Virus record (IMG/VR): IMGVR_UViG_3300003321_000238
Coordinates: 1-34,310 of that record
DNA from: a virus
Length of the DNA: 34,310 bases
Direction: 5' to 3' (one strand)
The translations under genes and the position numbers were made by a program. This document shows, in pieces, positions 19,736-27,335 of this stretch; positions within the stretch are counted from its first letter, which is position 1; every line of letters starts with the position of its first letter. The notes beneath the pieces were generated by a model. The model was not told the origin of the DNA, searched no databases, and saw only the letters and a list, made by a program, of their open reading frames with translations.

Positions 19736-21234
19736 TAAAGAAAGTCTACAAAATTGGTCAAGATGCCCGTAAAGCCGTCGTAAAAGGCTTAAATTTCGCT
19801 GCAGACGCGGTTATTCTTACACAAGGCCCTTCGGGGCGTAATGCCATATTAGGCCGCCAATATCAGCTTGCAGAGCTTACTAACGACGGGAAGACAATCG
19901 CTGAGGATATATACCTTGACGATGAAATCGAGCAGCTTGGTGTAGAACGGGTCAAAGAGGTTACTAATGCGACCTTTGACGAAGGTGGTGATAACACGAC
20001 CATGGCGACCAATCTCCTTAAAGCCTTTACGAACAAAGGCATGGAAATGCTTGATTCTAAAAGCGATTTTATAGAGTCAAACACTGATCCTATTCATATT
20101 CGCAACCAGATCGTCGGGGCGGCTGCAGAAATCTGCAAGGAAATTGAGAAGGAAGCAAAACCAGTCAAAACTTTGGAAGACATGAAAAAAGTCGCCTTTG
20201 CCGCGACTGAAAACATGGATCATGCGGTAATGATTGCAAGTATGTTCAATGTCATTGGAAAGGACGGAATAGTGACTTATGACGATAGTTATGATGACAC
20301 AGTAACCTCCGAGATTGTAGAGGGATTTGAGATTGAAGCAGGTTTTACTTCTGAGGTACTTGCTAACAGAGATGACAAGACATACACTATAGATAATCCG
20401 TTGGTCTTGGTCACGAATAAAAGCATTGATTTTAAAGAAGAAATTGCACCGCTCACAACGACTCTCTACAAAGACAACATCCGTGACTTGATCGTTGTGT
20501 CAGATAACTTTTCAAAGGAAGTCTTGCACTCATTCGTAACCGCTAAAATAAACAACGTTTTCAACATCATAGCTATCAAAGCTCCGTATTTTAACCGCCC
20601 TGAGCCAATGAAAGATATAGCAGTAGCTTTGGGAGCTAAGTTCTTCGATAAGGATGCTGGATTCGATGCAAAAACGATCACAAAGGAGGATTTAGGATCG
20701 GCTGCCCGTGTCATTGTTTCAAAGGAAAAGACGACATTCATCAAGCCAAAAGGCGACACAAAGGAACGTCTAGATGAGATAACCAAGGAATTAAAAGAGA
20801 AAAAGTCTAAGTTTGACCAAGAACAGCTCAAAAAGCGTCTCGCTAAACTCTCAGGAGGAATTGGAATTATAAAGATCGGCAGCGCAACCCCGACACATAC
20901 AGGCTATATCAAAAAGAAAATCCTTAATGGTGTAAATTCTGTCAAAGCTGCGCTTAAAGGAGGATCAGTAAAAGGTGGGGGCTTCACTCTTATCGAAATA
21001 TCCGATAGGCTCAAAGAGAACATACTTAGTCAAGCAATCCGGGAACCATACAATCAGATTCAGAAAAACGCAGGCGGTCATCTTGAGATTGGCGACAACA
21101 TTCTCGACGCAGCCTTGAATATAAAAGCAGCAGTCAAGATCGCAGCAGAGAAGGCCGGTGACATCCTCACAATCGAGTTTGCAAACGCTGACAAGTACGA
21201 AAAGCCTAAAGATTATAAAGAGGTCGAAGAATAA
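19732..21234 (+). CDS. groEL: GroEL-like chaperonin
   Basis: 500 residues against about 548 for GroEL. Equatorial motifs: GPSGRN (32-37, GPKGRN), NDGKTIAED (51-59), GDNTTMAT (86-93, with the Asp87 equivalent kept; GDGTTTAT in GroEL), and KKGG-like VKGGG (413-417). Apical motifs: AGFTSEVL and IKAPYF (283-288; VKAPGF). NILDA (456-460) matches the GILDP nucleotide site, Asp459 for Asp495. By ungapped alignment of KKILNGVNSVKAALKGG to ARVEDALHATRAAVEEG, Asn399 stands for the catalytic Asp398. The C-terminal Gly-Gly-Met tail is missing, and no GroES gene is seen in the window. It may fold the capsid or tail proteins encoded nearby. Confidence 0.9.
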   Translation: MIKKVYKIGQDARKAVVKGLNFAADAVILTQGPSGRNAILGRQYQLAELTNDGKTIAEDIYLDDEIEQLGVERVKEVTNATFDEGGDNTTMATNLLKAFTNKGMEMLDSKSDFIESNTDPIHIRNQIVGAAAEICKEIEKEAKPVKTLEDMKKVAFAATENMDHAVMIASMFNVIGKDGIVTYDDSYDDTVTSEIVEGFEIEAGFTSEVLANRDDKTYTIDNPLVLVTNKSIDFKEEIAPLTTTLYKDNIRDLIVVSDNFSKEVLHSFVTAKINNVFNIIAIKAPYFNRPEPMKDIAVALGAKFFDKDAGFDAKTITKEDLGSAARVIVSKEKTTFIKPKGDTKERLDEITKELKEKKSKFDQEQLKKRLAKLSGGIGIIKIGSATPTHTGYIKKKILNGVNSVKAALKGGSVKGGGFTLIEISDRLKENILSQAIREPYNQIQKNAGGHLEIGDNILDAALNIKAAVKIAAEKAGDILTIEFANADKYEKPKDYKEVEE

Positions 21235-21247
21235 CCAATAAAATCAT

Positions 21248-21349
21248 ATGAAATCCACAAAGAATACACAGGTAAACAAGCTCTTGCATAAGGTGCAGGT
21301 CAAGTCTAAAAACGGCGTGAAGGCGGCCAAGAAAGCATACAAGAAGTAG
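21248..21349 (+). CDS. Small basic peptide
   Basis: 33 residues: MKSTKNTQVNKLLHKVQVKS and on, with 11 Lys and no acidic residue. Could be a nucleic-acid-binding peptide or a chance frame. It lies 13 bases after the chaperonin and before the RNA element at 21356. Confidence 0.4.
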   Translation: MKSTKNTQVNKLLHKVQVKSKNGVKAAKKAYKK

Positions 21350-21355
21350 TTTTTA

Positions 21356-21433
21356 AGGGGCATTGTACCCTCATCGTAAGATGGGGGACTTACATTCCTC
21401 CCTGACTCTTGGGGTCGGGGGTACAGTGCCTCT
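21356..21433 (+). ncRNA. Structured leader before the terminase genes
   Basis: AGGGGCATTGTACCC (21356-21370) pairs with GGGTACAGTGCCTCT (21419-21433) through 13 Watson-Crick and two G-U pairs. Inside, CCCTCATC-GTAA-GATGGGGG (21368-21387) is an 8-bp hairpin with a GNRA loop that competes for the three C at 21368-21370, and GTAAG can pair with CTTAC (21389-21393). Probably a leader of the packaging operon or a DNA site such as pac; terminase binding sites often lie next to the small-subunit gene. Confidence 0.5.
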
Positions 21434-21445
21434 CATAAAGCAACT

Positions 21446-21946
21446 ATGGAAGAACAGAACACAACTGAACAGAAACATCCAGGCGGCCGCCCTACTTCCT
21501 ACAGTGAGGAAATGTTACAGAAGACCAAGGAATACATCGAAGCCTGTAACGAAGAACACGAAGTAAGATATAAGCCTAAACTCGTAGAAGATAAGGTAGT
21601 TGAAGAACCGTATATTCATTACAATCCAAAGATCCCAACAATCGAAGGACTGGCTTATGAATTAAAGGTAAATAAGACAACAATCTACGAATGGGAAAAC
21701 AAACACGAAGAGTTTTCCAACGTTATTGACGAATTGCGAAATAAGCAGGCTAGTCAGCTTGTAAATAAAGGACTTTCTGGCCAATACAATTCAACGATAG
21801 CAAAAGTTCTTCTCACAAAGCATGGTTATCGTGAAGGTGCAGACCTGACAACGAACGATCGTGACTTGCCGACTCCAATTCTCGGAGGAATATTGAATGC
21901 CATTTCAGATAACGACAGCAACAAAGAAAGTAGCACGCCTCAATAA
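21446..21946 (+). CDS. terS: Terminase small subunit
   Basis: 166 residues. GGRPTSYSEEMLQKTKEYI and IPTIEGLAYELKVNKTTIYEW form the helix-turn-helix that binds the packaging site, followed by the central helices (DELRNKQASQLVNKGLSG) for ring formation and LLTKHGYREGADLTT before the tail. Typical of the phage terminase small subunit. Overlaps the large subunit by 50 bases in another frame. The leader at 21356 may contain its binding site. Confidence 0.8.
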   Translation: MEEQNTTEQKHPGGRPTSYSEEMLQKTKEYIEACNEEHEVRYKPKLVEDKVVEEPYIHYNPKIPTIEGLAYELKVNKTTIYEWENKHEEFSNVIDELRNKQASQLVNKGLSGQYNSTIAKVLLTKHGYREGADLTTNDRDLPTPILGGILNAISDNDSNKESSTPQ

Positions 21947-23069
21947 GAAGATTCGTGCAATACAGGGAGGCACTTCCGCTTCTAAGACAATAAGCATTTT
22001 GCTGTATCTCATCGACCGCGCGCAGAGCGATGCAAAAAAGACCCTTACATCTATAGTTTCAGAGTCAACGCCTCACCTTAAACGCGGAGCAATCCGTGAC
22101 TTCAAGACCATAATGGTCGAGCACAAATACTGGAAAGACGACCGGTGGAATGCTACTGATAGCGTGTATACATTTGAGACAGGCTCGCAAATAGAATTCT
22201 TTAGCGCAGATCAGCCTGACAAACTGCGTGGCGCACGACGCGACAGATGCTTCATCAATGAGGCAAATAATATCCCTTTAGATGCTTTCGATCAGCTCGA
22301 AGTTCGTACGAAAGAGTTTATATTCATAGACTGGAACCCAACTAACGAATTTTGGTTTTATACTGACGTTCTTGGAAAACGTGACGACGTAGAACATATA
22401 ACGCTTACATACAAGGACAACGAAGCTCTTTCAAAGGAAATAGTTGATTCTATCGAACAGCGCAAAACACGTAAAAGCTGGTGGCAAGTTTACGGCTTGG
22501 GACAGTTAGGCGAAGTTGAAGGCAAAATATATAAGGACTGGCAGATTATTGACGACATACCGCACGAGGCGCGTCTTGAGCGTTATGGCCTAGACTTTGG
22601 ATATACGAACGATCCTAGTGCTATAGTAGCCGTATATTACTACCAAGGAGGGTATATCTTGGACGAGATAACCTATCAGAAAAGCCTTTCAAACAAACAG
22701 CTAGCGGATATTCTGTTAGGTTTGCCGCTTTCCTTAGTTATTGCTGATAGCGCGGAGCCTAAATCAATAGACGAACTTAAGCTTTATGGGGTTAATATCC
22801 TGCCGACAACAAAAGGCCCAGGATCAATCAATCAAGGTGTTCAGTATGTCCAAGGACAACGCATATCAGTCACCAAGCGTTCGGTAAACATAATCAAAGA
22901 ATATAGGAACTATCTGTGGAAAACTGACAAGGACGGCAAAATCATAAATGTACCGGATGGTGGATTCGATCATACGATGGATGCTGTGCGCTATGCGATC
23001 GCTTCTATCGTCACTCCTGAAGAAGAAATATACGAGGAATTTAACCTGTACGGACATACTTTTAAATAA
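21897..23069 (+). CDS. terL: Terminase large subunit
   Basis: 390 residues, the DNA packaging ATPase and nuclease. Walker A is GGTSASKT (24-31), Walker B CFINEA (118-123) with catalytic Glu122, and SESTPHLKRG is the following conserved segment. The RNase H-like nuclease part has LDFGYTNDP (232-240, Asp233), IADSAEP (282-288, Asp284) and DHTMDAVRY (358-366). Acts at the portal with the product of the preceding gene. ATG 21897 lies inside the small-subunit gene. Size and motifs are those of a full terminase. Confidence 0.9.
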   Translation: MPFQITTATKKVARLNKKIRAIQGGTSASKTISILLYLIDRAQSDAKKTLTSIVSESTPHLKRGAIRDFKTIMVEHKYWKDDRWNATDSVYTFETGSQIEFFSADQPDKLRGARRDRCFINEANNIPLDAFDQLEVRTKEFIFIDWNPTNEFWFYTDVLGKRDDVEHITLTYKDNEALSKEIVDSIEQRKTRKSWWQVYGLGQLGEVEGKIYKDWQIIDDIPHEARLERYGLDFGYTNDPSAIVAVYYYQGGYILDEITYQKSLSNKQLADILLGLPLSLVIADSAEPKSIDELKLYGVNILPTTKGPGSINQGVQYVQGQRISVTKRSVNIIKEYRNYLWKTDKDGKIINVPDGGFDHTMDAVRYAIASIVTPEEEIYEEFNLYGHTFK

Positions 23070-23083
23070 TTCACTCCCATTTT
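23070..23083 (+). repeat. TTCACTCCCATTTT motif, copy 2
   Basis: Identical over 14 bases to 32941-32954 and partly to 275-286. It lies between the terminase stop and the portal start, 23 bases before the latter. Confidence 0.45.
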
Positions 23084-23105
23084 GCTCGTTGCCATAATTG
23101 ACACG

Positions 23106-24935
23106 ATGGCAAAGACTAGCAAGAAGAAGATTCAGTCTGATGTTGAGGCAGAGGCGATAAATATAGTTGATCGGGAACGTGTCAATTGGGAAGACGCAGT
23201 TTGCTACGTGACCGAAAAAGTTGGTTTCCGCATGCGTGAACTAATCCGTACTGTCCGTAAGAACTATTGGGGCGTGTTTGATACGCCGACCGATCCCACT
23301 ACAAGCCGGGAAAAGTTCTGGGTGCCGCTCATCCGCACTCTCACGGAAGATGTGGTTAAAAACATTGACCTTGACCAGAAAGACCTGCAATTCAGGGCTT
23401 CTAACCCTGATGGCTATGCAATTACAGACGTAGCCCGTGCGTATACTCAAGACTACCTTTCCAAGATGTTCTTTGGGGAGGAGCTAGATACCTTGGAGCG
23501 CCAGCTCGCTATTGATGGAACTGTAGTTTGGAAGGCCTGGGAAGAAAACGGCCAGCTTATGCGTCGCACGGTAGACCTGCTCCACATCTACATTGACCCT
23601 GCAGAAAAAAACATTCAATCCGCATTCCGCTTTACCGAGCGCGGACTTATGACCCCTGATGAAATTGCATCAATGTCTGGTTGGATAAATACCAAAGATA
23701 TTTACGGGTCTCAGACTCTCTCAAAGAACGATATTCGCGTTGGTGCTTCGGCTACCATGGGTATCCCTACGACCGGACGCTTTGTGGATGTATGGGAATG
23801 CTGGGGAAAAATCCCTAAGCGTCTTATCACTGCTGATTTTAAGGCTAAGGACGCAGATGATTATATAGATGGCCATATCATTGTTTCAGGCCTTGAAGCA
23901 GGGGATAAGCGCGTTCACTTGATTGAGGTAAACGATCGTAAGGATAAGTTTGGCACTGTCATCAAACCATACGAGGAATGCCGCATGGCAGTCATTTCTG
24001 GACGTTGGTATGGTCTTGGAACTGCAGAGCGTGCTCTTGCACTACAGGAATGGCTGAACACGGTTGTGAATATCCGCATCAATAAGTCCTATATTTCACA
24101 GTTGGGTCTTTTCAAGATTCGCCGAGGATCAAACATAACTCCTCAGATGCTATCTAAGCTTCCGTCTAACGGAGCTATTACTGTTGCACAGATGGACGAC
24201 ATCGAACAGTTTGAAGTTGAACCTGTGGACGAGACTTCTTACAAGGACGAGGAAGTGATAACGGATTGGGCACAGAAAGTCACCCAGGCGTATCCTGTGG
24301 CCTCTGGCGAGCAGCTACCGGCATCTCAGACGGCTACATCTGTGGCTACGCAGTCAAACGGTGCCAAGTCTTCCTACTCACTCATGAAGGACAGCATCGC
24401 GTTCTTTCTTGAGCGTTGGATGGATAGGCATGCGCTGCCGGTGATCTCCAAGACTATCCAAGTAGGAGACTTGGTGCGCTTTACATCAGACGATGAACAC
24501 TATCGGCAGCTCGTCGAGCGTATCGTTTCTAACCTCGCTAAAGAGAAGCTGGATGAACTCTATGAAAGCGGAATAATCCCTGACCCAATGAAGGTGCAGG
24601 ATGAGATTCAGACCCAGATTGAACTTCTTTCCAAGAAGAAAGACTTGTTCATAAAACTGACACAGAAAATCATTGCTGAACAGCTCGATAGTCGTTTCTA
24701 TGTGACCAATGAAGACCTGGATACTACGGTTACTGTCCAAAATCTTATTTCTATGCTTAATCTCGCACCTGAGTATAAAGACGCTACTGTGAAGCAGATA
24801 TATGACCTTATGGGTCTTCCGCAGCCTCGCCAGAATCAGCAGATCAATCCCCAGCAGCCGCAGGAACAGCCAGGACAGGAGCCTGCAACACTACAGGGCA
24901 TCACAACGAACGCTATGACACCTCAGCTTGGCTAA
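23106..24935 (+). CDS. Portal protein
   Basis: 609 residues. Forms the ring through which DNA enters the head. REKFWVPLIRTLTEDVV, LDLDQKDL-like and ASNPDG near the start, GRWYGLGTAERALALQEW in the clip and stem region, then GEQLPASQTATSVATQSNG with the following helices are typical of podovirus-type head-tail connectors. The C-terminus has a Gln/Pro-rich tail. An in-frame TTG at 23082 would add 8 residues; ATG 23106 is preferred. It follows the terminase and precedes a small gene and the scaffold, the usual order. Confidence 0.8.
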   Translation: MAKTSKKKIQSDVEAEAINIVDRERVNWEDAVCYVTEKVGFRMRELIRTVRKNYWGVFDTPTDPTTSREKFWVPLIRTLTEDVVKNIDLDQKDLQFRASNPDGYAITDVARAYTQDYLSKMFFGEELDTLERQLAIDGTVVWKAWEENGQLMRRTVDLLHIYIDPAEKNIQSAFRFTERGLMTPDEIASMSGWINTKDIYGSQTLSKNDIRVGASATMGIPTTGRFVDVWECWGKIPKRLITADFKAKDADDYIDGHIIVSGLEAGDKRVHLIEVNDRKDKFGTVIKPYEECRMAVISGRWYGLGTAERALALQEWLNTVVNIRINKSYISQLGLFKIRRGSNITPQMLSKLPSNGAITVAQMDDIEQFEVEPVDETSYKDEEVITDWAQKVTQAYPVASGEQLPASQTATSVATQSNGAKSSYSLMKDSIAFFLERWMDRHALPVISKTIQVGDLVRFTSDDEHYRQLVERIVSNLAKEKLDELYESGIIPDPMKVQDEIQTQIELLSKKKDLFIKLTQKIIAEQLDSRFYVTNEDLDTTVTVQNLISMLNLAPEYKDATVKQIYDLMGLPQPRQNQQINPQQPQEQPGQEPATLQGITTNAMTPQLG

Positions 24936-24936
24936 T

Positions 24937-25239
24937 ATGCTTGATCCTGAAACTCAAAAGATAGCTACTTCCAGTGAAAAACTCAAACTTATGCTCGAGC
25001 ATGATGGTTGGGGTGTTGCCCGTTCACTCCTATCGGAAAAGATTTTAGATTTGCAGATGATAGGCGATGTGGTCGATCTTACTCCTGAAGCTATGGCTGT
25101 TCAGGTTAAGGCAAAGAAGCTCGCTGCAGAAATCCTTTTTAGTTGGCTTACGAATGACATTGAAGGAACGGTCGCCCAGCACATAAACAACAATATACCA
25201 ACCAAACCGAAACAGTCTTACTTGGTGAACGAGAAATAA
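24937..25239 (+). CDS. Small protein between portal and scaffold
   Basis: 100 residues, helical: MLDPETQKIATSSEKLKLML, then GWGVARSLLSEKILDLQMIG and LAAEILFSWLTNDIEGTV. ATG 24937 follows the portal stop by one base. Proteins of this size and place occur in SU10-like and other podovirus modules without a known role; it may assist portal or scaffold assembly. Confidence 0.55.
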   Translation: MLDPETQKIATSSEKLKLMLEHDGWGVARSLLSEKILDLQMIGDVVDLTPEAMAVQVKAKKLAAEILFSWLTNDIEGTVAQHINNNIPTKPKQSYLVNEK

Positions 25240-25266
25240 TGATTTGGTTGTCCGCCAACCTCACGC

Positions 25267-25293
25267 GGGCAACTTAGTCGAATAATTGCCCGT
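25267..25293 (+). terminator. Hairpin with the ATTGCCCGT motif
   Basis: CGGGCAA pairs with TTGCCCG across CTTAGTCGAATAA, then TTTAC. Weak terminator, or part of the repeated motif at 25285. Confidence 0.4.
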
Positions 25294-25301
25294 TTACAAG
25301 T
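25285..25301 (+). repeat. ATTGCCCGTTTACAAGT motif, copy 2
   Basis: Differs from 9015-9031 by one base. Lies 15 bases before the scaffold-like gene. Confidence 0.45.
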
Positions 25302-25315
25302 AGTATCGTTTAAAT

Positions 25316-25876
25316 ATGGAACCAGAAGACATCATTACTCAAGATGGACAAGCTGATGCGTCTCAATTGAACGCGCCAGCCCCAGAGGGAGCTGATTCTA
25401 ACGTCCCTGATAACTCGCCAGATACATTGACGCTCGCAGAGCTTAATGAAAGTCTTGGCAAGAATTTCAAAGACAAAGCTACAGCTCTCAAGTCCTTCAA
25501 GGACACGTTCAGCTACGTCGGTAAGCGCAAGGAAGATATTGCAAAAGAACTCGGAGGCAACACAGAAGCTCTCGCTAACGAGATTCGGCAGATCAAGGAG
25601 AATGCTTTTTTTGAAAAGAACCCTGATTACGCACCGTATCGTTCCGCGATTATCAAAATGGGCCAGAACCCAGAAGAAGTAGTTAATACGCCGGAGTTTA
25701 AGGCCATCTTTGAAAAGACTATCGGGTACGACAAGAGCCAGAGTTTAAAATCGGTACTTGTTTCTAATCCGCGGCTTGCACAATCTAAGGACAATCTTGC
25801 CAAAGCGCGTGAATCCGGTAATCAGGAGGAACGCGAACGTCTTGCGACATTGGCAGTGCTTGAAACCCTAGAGTAA
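25316..25876 (+). CDS. Probable scaffolding protein
   Basis: 186 residues, acidic, no Cys. The N-terminus is disordered (MEPEDIITQDGQADASQL), then helical (TLAELNESLGKNFKDKATA), and AKARESGNQEERERLATLAV ends it. Composition, size and the place directly before the major capsid gene are those of scaffolding proteins, which guide shell assembly and leave later. Alternatively a protease fused to scaffold, but no catalytic triad is seen. Confidence 0.65.
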   Translation: MEPEDIITQDGQADASQLNAPAPEGADSNVPDNSPDTLTLAELNESLGKNFKDKATALKSFKDTFSYVGKRKEDIAKELGGNTEALANEIRQIKENAFFEKNPDYAPYRSAIIKMGQNPEEVVNTPEFKAIFEKTIGYDKSQSLKSVLVSNPRLAQSKDNLAKARESGNQEERERLATLAVLETLE

Positions 25877-25893
25877 GCAATCCGCAATAGCAT

Positions 25894-26823
25894 ATGGCTA
25901 TTGCATCTGGTCTTTTGACCTACGGAGACTCTTCCGCAAAAGAGGACGTTGTCCTCAATGCGGTCGAAATCCTCACGGCTCAGGAAAACCAGGTCATGAA
26001 CATGCTCGGTAAGACGAAAGCCATCAACATGGTTCACTCGTTCCTCACCGACACGCTCTTGACTCCTGGTTCCCTCGCAGTCGAACAGGGCGCAGACTTC
26101 ACGCTCTCGACACTTACCACTCCTTCGCGCCTCACGAACATCGTTCAGGAAGTCGCAAAGGCTATCCAGGTGGCTCGTCCGCAGGAAGTCATCCAGCACT
26201 ACACCGGCATCAATGAGACCGAACGTCAGACGACGAAAGGCCTCAAGGACTGGGGTAATGCTGTTGAGTTTGACCTTATCCGTTCCACGCTCGCTTCGGG
26301 CGTTTCGGGTACGGTCGCAAAGATGTCTGGTATCATCCAGGCAATCTCGAAGTCCACGAACACGTCCGTTCAGACTTCCGGTACTGTCTACTCCGCAACC
26401 ATCCTTGATGGTCAGATGGTGGACTGCTGGACGAACTCGAACGGCGATGTCGCTACTGACATCTTTGTTGGCGGCGTGATGAAGCGCATCATGGATGGAT
26501 TCACCCAGAAGACGAACTCGCTCGTCAACATTCCGGGTGGCCCGACCACGATCGTTCGCACGGTCACGACTTACGAGACCTCGATGGGCACGGTTACGAT
26601 CCATAAGCACCGTTACGTCTTCCAGGCTGGTACTGACGCTACAAACCGCGTCCTCGGTATCCGTCCTGAGAAGCTGAAGGTTGCTTACCTTGATATGCCG
26701 TACATCAAGCCGCTCTCGGAGAATGGTGCGTACAGCAAGAAAGCTGTGTATGGCTCGATGACGCTTGAGACCCGCAACCAGGACTCAAACTTCTTCCAGT
26801 CCGGCTTCCTTCTGACTGCCTAG
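25894..26823 (+). CDS. Major capsid protein, SU10/DUF5309 type
   Basis: 309 residues, building the shell with the HK97 fold. ASGLLTYGDSSAKEDV, NMLGKTKAINMVHSFLTDTL and the C-terminal ENGAYSKKAVYGSMTLETRN with AYLDMPYIKPL are characteristic of the SU10-type family (DUF5309). Base composition differs from its neighbours: third positions are strongly C/G here, as expected for a very highly expressed gene. Preceded by the scaffold-like gene, followed by interleaved inverted repeats at 26841. Confidence 0.85.
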   Translation: MAIASGLLTYGDSSAKEDVVLNAVEILTAQENQVMNMLGKTKAINMVHSFLTDTLLTPGSLAVEQGADFTLSTLTTPSRLTNIVQEVAKAIQVARPQEVIQHYTGINETERQTTKGLKDWGNAVEFDLIRSTLASGVSGTVAKMSGIIQAISKSTNTSVQTSGTVYSATILDGQMVDCWTNSNGDVATDIFVGGVMKRIMDGFTQKTNSLVNIPGGPTTIVRTVTTYETSMGTVTIHKHRYVFQAGTDATNRVLGIRPEKLKVAYLDMPYIKPLSENGAYSKKAVYGSMTLETRNQDSNFFQSGFLLTA

Positions 26824-26840
26824 TACAATTACTACTTAAT

Positions 26841-26897
26841 TGTTGTGCTTGCCCCTTCTATCGAAATTGGTTGGGGCAAGACAATTTCGACACAACA
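26841..26897 (+). promoter_or_regulatory. Interlocked inverted repeats after the capsid gene
   Basis: CTTGCCCC (26848-26855) pairs with GGGGCAAG (26873-26880) and CGAAATTG (26862-26869) with CAATTTCG (26882-26889), both perfect and interlocked. They sit inside an outer stem, TGTTGTG (26841-26847) with CACAACA (26891-26897). Only one base separates the 3' strands, so both 8-bp stems cannot form fully; a two-state switch is likely. The outer stem includes the A of the next gene's ATG, which has no Shine-Dalgarno. Confidence 0.6.
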
Positions 26898-27202
26898 TGA
26901 CCGACAAATCCCATACGCAAACGCGTATCAAGAATCTTGTAGAAGGCTACAAAAAGCTATTTCCTGAAGAGTACGAAAAGGTGTGTGATGCAGTGATAAT
27001 GCTTCGCCAAGTGCAGCGTGACGAATTTGCCGCTTTAAAAGGCGAGCATGTCGCGCAGCGTATCTTGCATGAAATACCTGAAAAGCTCTACCAGTCACTC
27101 GTCAAGGAACTCGATGGGGAAGAACTGCTTTATTGGAAATCTAACGAAGGCGGTCGGTGGTTTGCTAAGACATTCCCACAGTTTTCACTCACAAAAGTAT
27201 AA
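26897..27202 (+). CDS. Small protein after the capsid gene
   Basis: 101 residues, helical and charged: LVEGYKKLFPEEYEKVCDAV, then ALKGEHVAQRILHEIPEKLY and LLYWKSNEGGRWFAKTFP. A TTG at 26840 would extend it by 19 residues through the inverted repeats; the ATG is preferred. Function unknown. The start codon is embedded in the RNA structure at 26841. Confidence 0.55.
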   Translation: MTDKSHTQTRIKNLVEGYKKLFPEEYEKVCDAVIMLRQVQRDEFAALKGEHVAQRILHEIPEKLYQSLVKELDGEELLYWKSNEGGRWFAKTFPQFSLTKV

Positions 27203-27204
27203 GT

Positions 27205-27333
27205 ATGAAAGAAATATATTGGATTTTTGCAGTAGTTTATACGTTTATTGTTTGGGGATTTTGGTGGGGTTTATTATCTATATTGCTTCCTATTTTCCCG
27301 ATCATTGATTTAGTTAAATATTTGTTTAAGTAG
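27205..27333 (+). CDS. Small membrane protein
   Basis: 42 residues with two hydrophobic segments: IYWIFAVVYTFIVWGFWWGL and LLPIFPIIDLVKYLF. It lies 2 bases from both neighbours, in the glycosyltransferase operon. It might anchor sugar enzymes or block superinfection; neither is shown. Confidence 0.55.
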   Translation: MKEIYWIFAVVYTFIVWGFWWGLLSILLPIFPIIDLVKYLFK

Positions 27334-27335
27334 AT

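Noticed and set aside
25822-26610. 262-codon frame on the - strand opposite the capsid gene
   Set aside because: Shadow of the C/G-rich third positions of the capsid gene; content is Arg-rich and not protein-like.
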